Below the pieces are notes generated by a model. The model worked only from the letters and a program-made list of their open reading frames with translations. It was not told the origin of the DNA and made no database searches. From Henckelia pumila (taxonomy: Eukaryota > Streptophyta > Magnoliopsida > Lamiales > Gesneriaceae), in assembly GCF_033568475.1 (NCBI RefSeq), contig NC_133122.1, positions 184,965,449-185,029,448 on the forward strand: 64,000 nt of DNA. The letters are read 5' to 3'. Positions 39,969-52,613 of the stretch are shown here, one piece after another; within the stretch, counting starts at the first letter, position 1; the number at the start of each line of letters is the position of its first letter. The translations under genes were made by a program, and so were the position numbers.

Positions 39969-41318
39969 GGTCAAGTTCTTTATAAATTATAACTTCCGGA
40001 TAATTATTTATGTGAATTTAAGGCAGAAATTCCCTAAAAAATATTAATAATATAATATATTCTTCATTTTTTTTAAAAAAAATATTAAGCACATTTAACC
40101 TTTATTAAAAAAAGAAAAAAGAAACTCAGTTACATTTGTCCCAACTGTAAGAAGTTTTATGCTTTTTTTTAAATGACTTTAAATGCAATTAATTTCATAA
40201 AGGAGTTATTTGCTTTTTTTAAAAAAAATAATTATAATAATAATTATTATAATTTTAATTAATTTGCCCTCTTAACTTCCTATAGTATGATTAGAAAGAA
40301 ATTACCACTTGTAAATTACAACCTCCTAGAATGAGTTTAAAATGTCCATAACCATGACTTCTTAAGATCGGTAAATTGATTAACTTTTCTGGCTTCAGCA
40401 TTCAGAATATTGTCCCACAACATGAGCATGAGGTACTATTGCTTTACCTTAAGCAAGAGCATTGACATTTTCAAATCTATGCTACTCATCCAAATATAGT
40501 GCCATCTTTCACTTGCTTTATCATTTCAAAATATGATTATAATCACATAAAAATTCTCATCCGGACCACCTCTTAATTTTTTTAAATTTGAGCAATTTGT
40601 TTATCTTTCTAGGTCTTAATCCATATGATACTCTATTTGAGAAATTGTTTGACATGAACTTTTGTTTTAGGGCAGAAATTTTGTCACTCAAGTGCCAAGG
40701 ATTATACCCGACCCGTATTAAACTCATCCAACCCGATCCAACCTGGATTGGACCTATCGAGTTTTTGGGGCAAGACTGGGTGGGTCTAAAGTGAGGCAGG
40801 GTGATTCTTGTATTTGGCCAAAACCACCTGATTGCCATTCATACTAAGCACAGACTACAAGAAATTTGGATTTTATCAATCGCGAGAATTTGAATTTTAA
40901 TAATTTTAAGGAAAAATTACAATTTACGACAATTTGCCACTTTGTGCTTTTAGTGTTTTATGTTTTCAGATTCCAGTTGTCATCTTGTATATTCTTATTT
41001 TTGACAATTTTAGTCTTTTTTCGTCGAGAAAGTACTGATGAAACACGACACACGTCAATTCTATATCGTCGATGCGTTAATATCACATCAGCACCACGTC
41101 GAAAAAAAGGACTAAAATTGTATTTAAAAAAAACAAATTGAAATCTGATAATATAGAAGACCAAAATTGTAAAAAAAAAAAATAAAAAAATACATACACC
41201 CGACCAAAAAAAAAACAAAAACAATTACCCCTATTTTTAACTCCGAAATGGTGTGTTTTAAAATGAAGGGATTAACGTCTCTTCGTGTCTTTCCATAAAT
41301 GTATTGTCCCGCAGCCAC
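39969..41318. other. AT-rich non-coding DNA with a hAT-like scrap
   Basis: Around 40705-40800 an ACCCGACCCG / ACCCGATCCAACC stretch resembles the inside of hAT MITEs like that at 39264, but no ends are readable. No gene is seen. Confidence 0.35.
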
Positions 41319-41832
41319 TAGACCTGTCAATTCAGGCCGGTATGTCTCCGCCCGTCTCGGCCCGCTATCGGGCGGAGAGGGCCGGCCCAAATTGATGGCG
41401 GGTTGGGAATACCCCAACCCAACTCGTCATGGGTTGTGGGTTGGGTGGACCAACCCGCCATGAATTAAAAAAATTCAAAAAAATATGAAAAAACTTTTAA
41501 AAAACATACATAAATAATTATAAATGATATACATATTTAAAAACTCATTAACAACAAATAAATCATTATAAATAATATAAAATTTTAAAAATAATCAATT
41601 AAACATAAATCATATAAATCATTTAGAGCTTATAATCATTTATAAAATATTTTAAAAAATATAAATTTTTTAACACTTATCAATCAAAAATAAAATATTA
41701 ATTATAATAAAAATTTTAAAATTTAAAAAAAAAAAAATATTGGCGGGATCGCCAGCGGCCCAAACCGGTCCTCCTGAGGGGCTAGCAAAAGCATCACCCA
41801 ACCTGCAATTTTTTAATGGCGTGACGGGTCTA
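41319..41832. mobile_element. hAT-type MITE, about 514 bp
   Basis: The left end TAGACCTGTCAATT and right end GTGACGGGTCTA are inverse with few differences. GC-rich subterminal GGCCCG / CGGGCGG and CCAACCC / GGGTTGG words flank an AT-rich core as in the other hAT MITEs here. The 8-bp flanks are only weakly alike. Confidence 0.55.
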
Positions 41833-42071
41833 GTTGCCGTCACAACTTTCCTTTTACATTCTACCTGCAGAAAATTGTCATTCAAAATGTAAAATATGAA
41901 AAATAAAATAAAATTGCAACCGTCATTGAGAGAACACCAGCCTAATTCTTTCATACATCTTTATTTATTATTCGAACTTGTGATTGATTTTTCTCCCTTG
42001 AAATTCAAAGGAGCGTAACATGTGAATTTATGCTATTATATATTTTAGTGATTATAAGTTTTGTATCCTTA

Positions 42072-42418
42072 GATACCGTTTGGTATATGAGATAAAAGTG
42101 GGATGAGACACAAATTTTTACTCATCTCATGTTTCTTTCATTTTTTGTTAACTCAATGATATTTCATGGTCCGGTATGAGATTAGATGTAGGTTTGATGA
42201 CAAATATCTCTCCACACATGGTATTAGTGGAGGATGAGTGTCATATAAGTAACATTGTGTGAAATTGACAATGACAATTAAGATAATAAACACAATAATC
42301 TTACAAAATAAAAAACATACAAAACAACATATTATTCATAACTATGTCTTGCTTATCCATATCTCATCATATTTTTATTCATCTATCGTACATCCCATCC
42401 ATGATACCAAACGTTATC
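42072..42418. mobile_element. Harbinger-type MITE, about 347 bp
   Basis: The left end GATACCGTTTGGTAT and right end ATACCAAACGTTATC are inverse with one difference, followed inward by GAGAT / ATCTC words. Flanks are TTA and TGA, a likely mutated 3-bp TTA duplication. The interior is non-coding. Confidence 0.6.
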
Positions 42419-42784
42419 TGAAAGTTAGTTGTTTGAGAACCATTTACACCATTTATAGAATAAATTAATACCGTTAAATAAACATTAATTTGGTGTGCCC
42501 AACCCATAAATATATTTCATTAATTACTTGTATTCATATGTTTATACAAGTTAAAGAAGGCAAATGGTATACTTCACTTTGTTTGCAATTTATGATAAAA
42601 GTTCGATTTGAAATGCTAGAGGAGGAGGGTGGCGGGTCCAACTTAATTAGACGAATAAATTAGTTTTATGCAATTTTTTCGCATTGGATCCTGATTCTTT
42701 AGTTGGAGGAGCTGGAAATAAAACACTAAACCAAAACTATTTGTTGAAGAATTAAGGACCACACTTGTGAATTTTAAAGAACTA

Positions 42785-43469
42785 TGATGTCCCTCAATAT
42801 TAAATGGATCTAACCTGATCCAAGCCCAATAATTAATATTTTTGGAAATATATTTTAAGGTCCATTTAATCTTATTTTATGAAAAGCCCAGTCTGGGATG
42901 ACCTTGTTAGGAAATGGGTTCTTTATTATAAATTCATAGGCTTGAGCCCTAATTGGTATGGTCGGAGCCCGACCTGGGCTTAGGACGGGCCCAGTATCTA
43001 GAATCTTCTATTATTCTCGGATATATGTAGATCTGTAAAGGATAAGGATAATATTCAACAAATCCAAGATTTGATATGATCTATGAGTAGATGTTAGAGT
43101 CCTACTTGGTCAAGGCTCCTACCTGAGTAGAGTTTTATTCTAACACATGTTCTACCTTATCAAGGTAACTTACCCCTCCAGCCCCTATAAATACAGGTAT
43201 GGTTTATGCTTTACTCACTCATCTCTTCTAGTCACTTTTTGTTCACATACTCACACACGTATATTCTCTTGTTCTTACTTTTTGTCAAGCTCTTTCACTT
43301 TCGAGCACTGACTTAGGCATCGGAAGGGTCACGTCGAAATCACCTTCGGCGCCCCCTAACTCAGCTTTTGTATGTGCAGTGCACGTGAAACCCGACCCAA
43401 CCCGCTTTGGGGAGGATTTGGAGATTCGCTCTACCAGTCTAAACCCGGAGAAAATTTTCGACATCATCA
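42785..43469 (+). mobile_element. 5' LTR of the Tat-type element
   Basis: The LTR starts TGATGTCCC and ends CATCATCA, immediately before the primer site, with TGATG / CATCA ends. CCTATAAATACAGG at 43184-43197 is a good TATA region. The left border is my best reading, since no 3' partner is available for comparison. Confidence 0.6.
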
Positions 43470-43487
43470 ATTGGCGCCGTCTGTGGG
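43470..43487 (+). promoter_or_regulatory. Primer binding site of the Tat-type element
   Basis: TTGGCGCCGTCTGTGGGA directly follows the LTR. This TGGCGCCGTCTGTGGG site recurs in plant Tat-type elements. Confidence 0.7.
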
Positions 43488-43510
43488 AATTTGAAGAAGA
43501 AAGAGTTGAG

Positions 43511-44524
43511 ATGGCTGACGCGAATGGAGGAAATCTGGAACAACTTGTCACTGCTGTTGTTGAAAGAGCCCTGGCTACGAGGGCAGGAGGCCATCCTCCC
43601 CCACCACCCGATCAGAACGCGCAGTTGGAGGAGATCAAGAAATTGAAAGAAGAGATGGAGCTCTTGAAGAAGAAGCAGTCCGGATACTTAGCCACGCCAG
43701 TCCGAAATATTCCTTTCTCTGCTGAAATACTGGAGTTCGAACTCCCCAAAAACTTTAAGTTTCCACATGTTGGGGAATATGATGGAAAAGGGGACCCGAA
43801 AGAGCACCTGTCCTGTTTTGAGAATGCTGCGTTGTTACATAAGTACTCCGACCCGATCAAGTGTCGGGTCTTCCTCAATACCCTGACAGGGCCAGAACAA
43901 CAATGGTTCAACCTATTGCGTCCAGGGGATATCCAGGAATTCAAAGATTTCAGCAAGGCTTTTCTACACCATTTTGCTAGTAGCAAAAAACACCCCACAA
44001 CCACTCTCAGCCTTTTCGCCATCAAACAGCAAGGTCAAGAAGATTTGCGAGCATATATTCGTCGATTTAGTGCTTTGGCCCTTGAGGTACCTACTGCCAC
44101 TACTGATCTGCTCATCAGCGCTTTCACCCAAGGACTTACTACAGGGGATTTTCTTAAATCCCTGATCAAAAAACCGTCGTATACATATGATGAACTACTT
44201 GCTCGGGCCGAAAAATATGTAAATTTTGAGGAGATACAAGTTTCCCGGTTGAATAATGGGACGGACAGGCCACCAAGCCCGAAGAGCACCAGGACCCCTA
44301 ACACACCTTGGAAGATAGGACCATCTCCCCGACCTGAAATCTTGGGACAATTCACATCCTTCACCCCTCTAAGGATGGGTAGGACTCAGGCCATGCGAAT
44401 ATGTGAAGAAAAAAGACTTTTACAGAGACCTCCATGGTGTGATCAGGGGCCTCGCAGGCCAAAATCTGATAAGTATTGTGACTTTTGCAATGAGTATGGG
44501 CACAATACTAATGACTATCGTTAG
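43511..44524 (+). pseudogene. Gag of the Tat-type element
   Basis: The ATG at 43511 starts MADANGGNLEQLV. A coiled coil (QLEEIKKLKEEMELLKKKQ, about residues 37-55) precedes the plant retrotransposon gag domain with FPHVGEYDGKGDPKEHL, KCRVFLNTLTGPEQQWFN and QQGQEDLRAYIRRF. The frame meets a TAG at 44522 just after CDFCNEYGHNTNDYR, the start of a zinc-knuckle-like segment, and continues past it in the same frame to another TGA near 44585. Gag forms the virus-like particle. The premature stops indicate decay. Confidence 0.85.
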
Positions 44525-44813
44525 CTGGAGCAAGAGATTGAGAGAATAATTCAACAGGATCCAGGGATGAAGGACAGGTTGTCATGACAAAAAGGAGGAT
44601 ATCCATCGAATAAAAGAAGTCGCGAAGGCCCCGATCATTATGCATCAAGACTCCGACCTGGGCCACCACAGGGAAATTTCCAGCGTCCGAATCAAAATCA
44701 ACCTGGGAATAACCAAGGACCGCCCCCTCCCACAAAAGGTGTCATCAACATGATATCTGGGGGGACCGACTGATGGAGATTCCAATAGGGCAAGGAAGAC
44801 AAGAAGTCGGAAA

Positions 44814-47072
44814 TTGAGCAACATGGAGATAGCCGATCAGGTGGTTAGGAAAGGCCCAACCCTTTCCTTTGGCCCGGATGATCTTAAAGGCTTGTCAGAT
44901 ACTACACATAATGACGCACTGGTTATTCGAGCTCTGGTTGCTAATTACAATGTGGCCCGGATTTTTGTGGATTCCGAAAACTCGGTCAATGTACTATTCC
45001 AAGAGACCATAAATCAGAAGGATTTGGGAGAATATAAGGTAGAACCAGTGGTGACATCATTATTCGGGTTCACGGGTCATGCCATCCGACCTACTGGATT
45101 GATCAATTTGCCGCTCACTTTGGGCAAGGACCATACAAGTAAAACACGGATTGTCAGCTTTATTATCGTGGATGCACCATCAGCATATAACGTTAGCTTG
45201 GGAAGACCAGCCATGACTACATTCATGGTCGTGGCTTCAGCACTATATCAAAAGATCAAATTTCCTGTGGGTAATGAAGTTGGCGAGGTTCAAGGAGATC
45301 AGAAGATTTCTCAAAAGTGCTACGTAGAAGAGGTACAGATAGAACAAAAAGCAGTCAAAATTAATCATGGTGACCGACCCGGACCTGTAGGTTGGGAACA
45401 AGTAAATTTGTTAGAAGAAGATACATCTCTTACTGCCGAAGAAGAGTGCGAAGAAATTTTGATTTGCCCTTCGACCGGGTCGGTTAAAGTTTCTTGGACG
45501 CTAGAAGCCTCTCTTAAATATCAGTTAATACAGTGTCTGATGGAGAATAAAGACGCCTTCGCATGGTCCGTATCTGATCTTTTGGGAGTACAGAGAGAAG
45601 TAATGGAGCATAAGCTAAATTTTATACGGGACTATCGCCCCATTATTCAAAAGAAAAGACACTTCGGGCCTGAAAAAGATGCTGTGATTCAAGGACAAGT
45701 TGAGGAACTTTTGAAAGCAGGACACATTCAAGAAGTATATTTCCCGACCTGGTTATCAAATATAGTACTGGTACCCAATTCTTCGAGTAAGTGGCGCATG
45801 TGCGTAGACTTTCGTGATCTGAACAAGGCATGCCCAAAGGATTGCTATCCTTTGCCCCGAATAGATCAGTTGGTGGATTCTACCTCCGGGCATGAGTTGT
45901 TGTGTTTTCTGGACGTCTATCAGGGGTATCATCAAATTTCCCTAGCCAAACAAGATCAGGATAAAGTGAGTTTTGTCACCTCCACCGAAACTTATTGCTA
46001 TGTAGTCATGCCCTTTGGGCTCAAAAATGTTGGAGCCACTTATCAAAGATTAATGGACAAAGTGTAAAAGCAACAGAAAGGAAAAAACATCAAAGTATAT
46101 GTGGATGATATTCTGGTCAAGACCCGAACAACTAAGCAATTCATTACCGACCTGACCCAGACATTCCAGACATCACGTGATTATCGATTAAAGTTAAACC
46201 CGAGCAAATGTACATTTGGAGTTCAGACTGGGAAATTTCTTGGGTACATGGTCACCAGGAGAGGAATTGAAGCTAACCCGGAAAAAATTCAAGCCATTAT
46301 CTCTATGGAGTCACCCAAGAACATTCAGGAGGTGCAAAGGTTGTCTGGAAGGATTGCTGCACTGGCTCGTTTCATATCGAGATCGGCAGATAAGAGTTTC
46401 ACATTCTTCAGAGCACTCAGAAAAACCAAAAACTTTGAGTGGGATGAACAGAGTGAAAAATCTTTTCAAGAGTTGAAGACATATCTAAAAGAACTACCGG
46501 TGTTGAACAAACCAGTACATGGAGAAGAGCTCTTTGTGTATCTAGCTGTCACACCCCGTGCTGCTAGCTCGGTCCTGGTCCGGAAGGAGGGGGTGAATCA
46601 TCTACCTGTCTACTTCGTCAGTCATGCCTTGAAAGGAGCAGAGCTTAACTACATGACACGGGAAAAGTTAGCTCTGGCCCTCGTCATTACAGCCAGAAAG
46701 CTAAGGCCCTATTTCTTGTCACATCCGATCACTGTTCTTACCAACAATGCCTTGGGAAAAATCACGGCCAACCCAGATTCATTGGGAAGATTTATCAAGT
46801 GGATTATAGAGTTAAGTGAGTATGACATAAAGTTTGACCCCCGTACTGCCATCAAAGCTCAAGCCCTAGCTGATTTCTTGGCAGAGACTGTTCAGTTAGA
46901 ACAAGAAGACCATTGGAAGATATTTGTAGATTGATCATCTTGTCAAACAGGAAGCGGGGTTGGGATTGTGATAATATCACCTTGGGGCGAGGAAACCAAC
47001 ATCTCAATAAGGTTGGATTTTCGAGCATCTAATAATGAGGCAGAATATGAAGCCCTCTTGCTCGGACTAAAG
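44814..47072 (+). pseudogene. Protease, reverse transcriptase and RNase H (first part) of the Tat-type element
   Basis: The frame at 44814-46067 holds a retropepsin region whose active-site triad reads DSE (IFVDSENSVNVLF) instead of the usual DSG/DTG, so the protease would be inactive. The reverse transcriptase has WRMCVDFRDLNKACPKD, FLDVYQGYHQI and MPFGLKNVGATYQR; after a TAA at 46065 the frame 46101-46934 has YVDDILVKT and the connection and old RNase H (ALKGAELNYMTREKLALALV). A second, plant-type RNase H begins at IFVD near 46925, is cut by a TGA, and continues ASNNEAEYEALLLGLK until the inner element starts at 47073. A frameshift in a G run near 44760 precedes this part. Confidence 0.85.
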
Positions 47073-49162
47073 TGTAAGGCCCGAAATTATTTAATTTTAA
47101 TACGAGAATATTTAATTTGGAAATATTTAGAGTTTAGAATTAAATTCTAATATTCTTAAATGAATAAGGATTGAAATTTAATTAAATCGCTTTTTCGGGG
47201 ACTGAATTGCAAATAACCAAAAGTTCAGGGACTAAACTGCAATTTGGATAATATATATCTATAATTACACATTTTTCAACCATTATTAACGTGAAGCATC
47301 AGAAGAAAAGGAAGGAAAGAGCAGAACACGGCTGACACCCTTTTGGAAGCCATTTTCATCCGTAAAAGCTCCGATAACTCATGATCCGGTCGTAAAAAAT
47401 TCGAGATAAATATATATCTGTGATCACCGCTCCGAGAGCTAAGTTTTGGTACAAGTTTCATTCACTTTTCTCAGATTTTGTTTTTATGTTGAAGATGGAA
47501 ATTCATGATTTTAAGATATATGCATATATGAGTTGTACCGATTATGTATTCGCAGACGGTTCGGAAAAAGACTGTCGTTCGAATTTTATATGATTTTAGA
47601 AAGAAAAATTCGAACCCTATCATTTTTGTCTATGCTGATTTTCGAGTTATGTGTGATGATATGTTTAGAATTATGTTGAGAAGTGCTTGTTGGATTGATT
47701 TGATTATGATTTAGATCGCCGATTTTTAGCCGTTACGCCGTCGGTTTCAGAATTACTACACTTTTGAGTCTATTGAATTAGTGAAGCTTAGATTGAATGT
47801 ATAGCTGAGTTTTTGGCTCATTCATATTCCATTTTCAGCTTGGTATCAAAGTGTATTGAAGCCGAGACAATAGTCTTCGAACCGAGAAAGATTGAAGAAG
47901 GTTTGAAGTAGTTTGATTGATTGACTTGCAACGAATTCGAGCAGATTTTGATATATATTCGTCATGTTATGTTTTCATATTTGAAGTACTTTCAGACGCG
48001 ACATTTAAATGTATAAATGATAGCTAATCCAGATGGGATAGAACACTCGAAATAGCTATTATTTTCGAGTATCCCTTGTTAATCACATACTTGTTTGATT
48101 TTGTATTTTATGTGATTTAGATGACTTTGATGCTTTGTGTGCTTATGTGCTTATATGTTCAAGATAGTTTGTAGTCTTTAATGCATACAGATTATGTTTC
48201 ATTCATCTTGAACTCCAGCCTGACAAGCACAGAGGGTTGAAAAGCCTAGAGTGCATATGACGTTTGGAGGGCAGTAGTTGACTGGCACAAAATGTAGACT
48301 TACTTTCAGAGCCAGAAGACTCACTATAGTTGCACCAAAGTCAGAGAAAATAAAGTATTTGACTTCATCTCGATTGGGTGAGTTGGTGTTCGTTGAAGAT
48401 TTTATTTCCTCGGGATCCCAAGAACCAATATCCTATTGATATCAGATTGATAGCCTCTTTTGACATATGCATTGCATTCACGTTTATTATCTCGCGCTTT
48501 ATGTTGTTTATACTGGGATTTTATTCTCACCGGAGGTATCCGGCTATTGCTTTGTTTTGTATGTGTGCATGGCAATAGTTGGTGCAGGAGCTGGTCAGAA
48601 GCGACAGGGATAGCTCGAGAGAGAGAGTCTTAGCATGTGACGACTCGAGTTTTAGCAGAACGACTTGTACTTTGAGTTGGTTAAATATGTTAGAAATGAT
48701 ACAAGAACTTTGTATGTTGTTGTCAAGTACTTGTTAGCTTTCATATTATGTTTGTGAGATAGCATGTCTATTATTTTGTAGCTTGACAAAGATTATATAT
48801 ACATGTTGGGTTTGTGTTTTTGATGTTCTCATCTTCTCTTGTACATATATGGTTTTGTTGGAAGAAGTTATGCATCAAAAACTTTCATTTGACAGCAAAA
48901 TGGTCAGATTTTAGCAGCCGGGAAAAACTCAGCTCGCTCGAGCGCAGCCTGGGATCGCTCGAGCGAGCCAAGGGTGTTTGAACCCGAGAGGTGCTCGCTC
49001 GAGCGCAAGTGAGGCTCGCTCGAGCGAGCCACCTATGTAAAAAAAAATTGTTGTTTCTTTTTGCGATGAGGTTTTGCGTCGCCAAATGTCCGGTATTGCA
49101 GATTAACTATTTTTAGTTATTAATCGCCCTATAAGATTTGATTAGCACCCAAGGTCCTCACA
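47073..49162 (+). mobile_element. 5' LTR of the Tekay-like element, 2.09 kb
   Basis: It starts TGTAAGGCCCGAAATT and ends TCCTCACA. It is 44 bp longer than its partner; one difference is about 30 bp near 47280 and another about 20 bp in the CTCGAGCG cluster at 48930-49030, where it has one more copy of the motif. Confidence 0.9.
48931..49030. repeat. Cluster of CGCTCGAGCG palindromes in the LTR
   Basis: Four copies of GCTCGAGCG-type palindromes, separated by 20-45 bp, form a GC-rich patch in an AT-rich LTR. The 3' LTR has the same patch at 56007-56084 with three copies. Confidence 0.8.
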
Positions 49163-49167
49163 ACAGG

Positions 49168-49180
49168 TGGTATCAGAGCA
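49168..49180 (+). promoter_or_regulatory. Primer binding site of the Tekay-like element
   Basis: TGGTATCAGAGCA, complementary to initiator methionine tRNA, begins five bases after the 5' LTR. Confidence 0.9.
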
Positions 49181-49496
49181 TAAGTTTCTGGATTCAAAGA
49201 GAAGTTGATGAGTGGGGTAGATTGAGTCTGTCTAATTGTTTGATATTGCATGAGATTACATGTGTTATGTGATTATGTGCAATATATGCTAGCATGCTTT
49301 ATATTGCAAGATTTATGTGAGTTCTTGATTTTGTGCTTTTATTGCTACTGCATGCTATATATGCAATTGTATTCCAGATTATCCTCAGTCAGAACCTGAA
49401 TTCTCATGAGAACACATGAGAATGCTTATCAGAGAAGGATGGAATAAATTGCTGCATATGATATTGTTTATGCACTAATCTGTTTGACAATCAGAT

Positions 49497-50699
49497 GTGC
49501 CTCCCCGTAAAGCATCGGCCACTAGACATCCATTAGTGGTTCCCCAGGCCGAACCAGCATTAGTACCACCGCCAGTTGCTGAACCTCAGAATGCACATGG
49601 TAGTACATCTGGTGATTCTATGGATGCTACTGCTACTCCGATGGAGACACAGTTGAAATGATTTCAGTTGTTCAAACCGCCAAAACTGAAAGGAGCAGAA
49701 AATTCAGTTGATTGTGAAAATTGGTTAGAAGACATTGAACAGTTGTTTGAGTCACTTGATTATTCAAATGACCGTCATATCAGATTAGTTATACATCAAG
49801 TTCATGAAGTTGCCAAAAGTTGGTGGATTACTACAAAGAAAGCGTTAGAACATCTAGGTACGACTATCACCTAAACTGTCTTTAAAACTGAATTCTATCA
49901 ACGTTTTTTTCCAGTCTCCTACAGGAAGGATAAGGGTGCTGAATTTTCCAATTTGAGGCAAGGAAACTTGAATATCGAAGAATATGTGGCCAAATTTTCA
50001 AGTCTTTTGAAGTTTGCTCCACATATAGGAGCGACTGATGAAGCCATGGCAGACCAGTTTATCAATGGCCTCAATCCAGATGTGTTTACTCTGGTGAATA
50101 GTGGACGACCCAATACCTTTGTTGATGCCTTGAATAAAGCTAAGGGAGCAGAAGTAGGTTTATTGCAACAAAGAGGAGCACCATTTCTTCCACAGCCTGT
50201 ATCAGCATCAGTGCCACAGAATCCGTCACAGTTTCAGCAACCATCTCCCAGATTTGAGGGAGGAAGCAGTGGCAGAAAGGATTCTAGATTCAGGCCTAAA
50301 GGTAAACATTTTAAGAAGTCTGACAGTAGTTCTTCCAGTTCTAGTGGACAGAGACAGTTTGGTACAGGAGAGAGAACTGGTGAGTCAGGAGTATTTTGTG
50401 GTAAGTGTGGTGGACGAAATGCTATTGATCAGTGTAGAGGTGTGTCAGGGAATTGTAATATTTGTCGTCAACCAGGTCACTATGCCAAGGTGTGTCCTCA
50501 ACGATCTATTGGTGAAAGTTCTTCTCGACCAACACCTCAGGCAGAAAGACAATCAGTGCATTCATTTCAGCCTCAGCAACAGACTAGAGCAGGAGGAAGC
50601 CAGACTGTGACTCAACCTCCTAGACAACAGACACGAGTGTTTGCATTGACGGAGGAGCAGGCTCAGGCACCACCTGATGATGTTATAGCAGGTAACTGA
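49497..50699 (+). pseudogene. Gag of the Tekay-like element
   Basis: The protein reads PPRKASATRHP from 49500; the expected initiator position is GTG at 49497, so the start codon itself may be mutated. The gag domain follows (LFKPPKLKGAENSVDCENWL, VFKTEFYQRFFPVSYR, LRQGNLNIEEYVAKF, DQFINGLNPDVFTLVN), then a serine-rich basic linker and a zinc knuckle C-x2-C-x4-H-x4-C (CNICRQPGHYAKVC, near 50455-50496). Stops interrupt at 49659 (TGA), 49872 (TAA) and 50697 (TGA). Confidence 0.85.
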
Positions 50700-52613
50700 T
50701 TTATCTTTGGTTATCCTGCCTATGTTTTGATAGATACAGGTGCATCACATACATTCATATCTAAAAAATTTGTTATGATGCATTCTTTATCGTCTGAGCC
50801 ATTGCCTACTGTTGTTTCTATTTCATCTCCTTTGGGTGAACGTATTATATATGTTCGAATGATTCACAATTATGCTTTGCAATATGACGGAAATGTGATT
50901 GATATAGATTGTATAGTACTTGGATTATTAGATTTCGATTGTATTATCGGTATAGACATGTTAACCAAGTATAGGGCGACTGTAGACTGTTTTCAGAAAG
51001 TGATCAGATTTAGACCAGAAATGGCAGCTGAATGGAAATTCTACAATAAGGGTTCAAGAGCCAAGATCCATTTGATATCTGTGTTATCTATGACCCGTTT
51101 ATTACAGAGAGGTGCAGAAGGATTTTTAATTTATGCAGTTGATGTATTGAAATCCATTCCAACAGTAACAGATATTCCAGTTGTGCATGAATTTGCTGAT
51201 GTATTTCCTGATGAAATTTTTGGTTTACCTCCAGTTCGAGAAATAGATTTCAGTATTGAGTTAATGCCAGGTACGCAACCAATATCCAAAGCTCCTTATA
51301 GAATGACACCTATTGAATTGAAGGAATTGAAGGATCAATTGGAAGATTTGTTGGCCAAAGGGTACATTAGGCCGAGCGTTTCACCTTGGGGCGCTCCGGT
51401 ACTATTTGTACGAAAGAAAGATGGTTCAAAGCGATTATGTATCGATTATCGGCAACTGAACAAGGTAACCATAAAGAATAAATATACATTGCCTAGAATC
51501 GATGATTTGTTTGATCAGCTATAGGGTTCCGCTATCTATTCAAAGATTGATTTACAATCCGGATATCATCAGCTGAGGGTACGAGATGAAGATATCCCTA
51601 AAATTTATTTTAGAACAAGGTATGGACATTATGAATTCATTGTCATGCCTTTTGGTTTAACCAATGCTCCTGCAGTATTTATGGGATTGATGAATCGGGT
51701 ATTTCAAAAATACTTGGATGACTTTGTTATTATTTTTATTGATGATATCTTGATATATTCCAAGAATGTCCATGATCATGTTGAATATCTCAGAATCATT
51801 TTACAGACTTTGAGAAATGAGAAATTGTATGCCAAGTTATCGAAATGTGAGTTTTGGTTGCAGAAAATTGTGTTTCTTGGGCATATTATTTCAGGTGATG
51901 GTATTTCAGTGGATCCAAGCAAGGTAGAGGCTGTACTGAATTGGCCTAGACCTACATCAGTGCCAGAAATACGGAGTTTTATGGGCTTAGCAGGATATTA
52001 TCGCAGATTTATTTGAGATATTTCCAGCATTGCCAAGCCTATTACGCAATTGACTCAGAAAAATAAACCATATGTTTGGACTGAAGCTTGTGAAACAAGT
52101 TTCTTGGAGTTAAAGAAGAGGCTTACCAGTGCACCTGTCTTGACAATTCCATCAGGTACGGGTGATTTTGTGGTATATTGTGATGCTTCTCACAAGGGTC
52201 TGGGCTGTGTGCTTATGCAGCGAGGTCATGTTATCGCTTATGCTTTGAGACAGTTGAAGCCACGCGAAACTCGGTATCCTATCCATGATTTGGAGCTTGC
52301 CGCTATTGTCTTTGCATTAAAGATATGGCGACATTATCTTTATGGTGAGAAGTTTGAAATTTTTTCTGATCATAAAAGTTTGAAATATCTATTTTCGCAA
52401 TCAGAATTGAATATGAGACAGCGGAGATGGCTAGATTTACTGAAATATTTCGATTGCAAGATCAAATATTATCCAGGAAAATCCAATGCAGCTGCAGATG
52501 CATTGAGTAGGAAGGTATGTTCATTATCCTTATCTACGATAGGTGTATCACAAATGGTAGAAGATTGTTGTATTTCTGGATTAGTATTTGACACAGATAT
52601 ACAGCCTATCTGA
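50700..52613 (+). pseudogene. Protease, reverse transcriptase and RNase H of the Tekay-like element
   Basis: Retropepsin is present with [12 protein letters not shown] near 50729 and [10 protein letters not shown]. The reverse transcriptase has [60 protein letters not shown] and the catalytic [10 protein letters not shown] near 51736. RNase H has [28 protein letters not shown] and SDHKSLKYL, ending [10 protein letters not shown]. In-frame stops are TAG 51522, TGA 52014 and TGA 52611; no frameshift is seen across 1.9 kb. Confidence 0.9.

Noticed and set aside
40557-40838. Minus-strand ORF with RVGYNPW
   Set aside because: It reads through a scrap of hAT MITE-like CCCGACCCG sequence and is not a gene.
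43379-43510. Upstream extension of the Tat gag frame
   Set aside because: It lies in the LTR and across the primer site; the ATG at 43511 downstream of the primer site is the sensible start.
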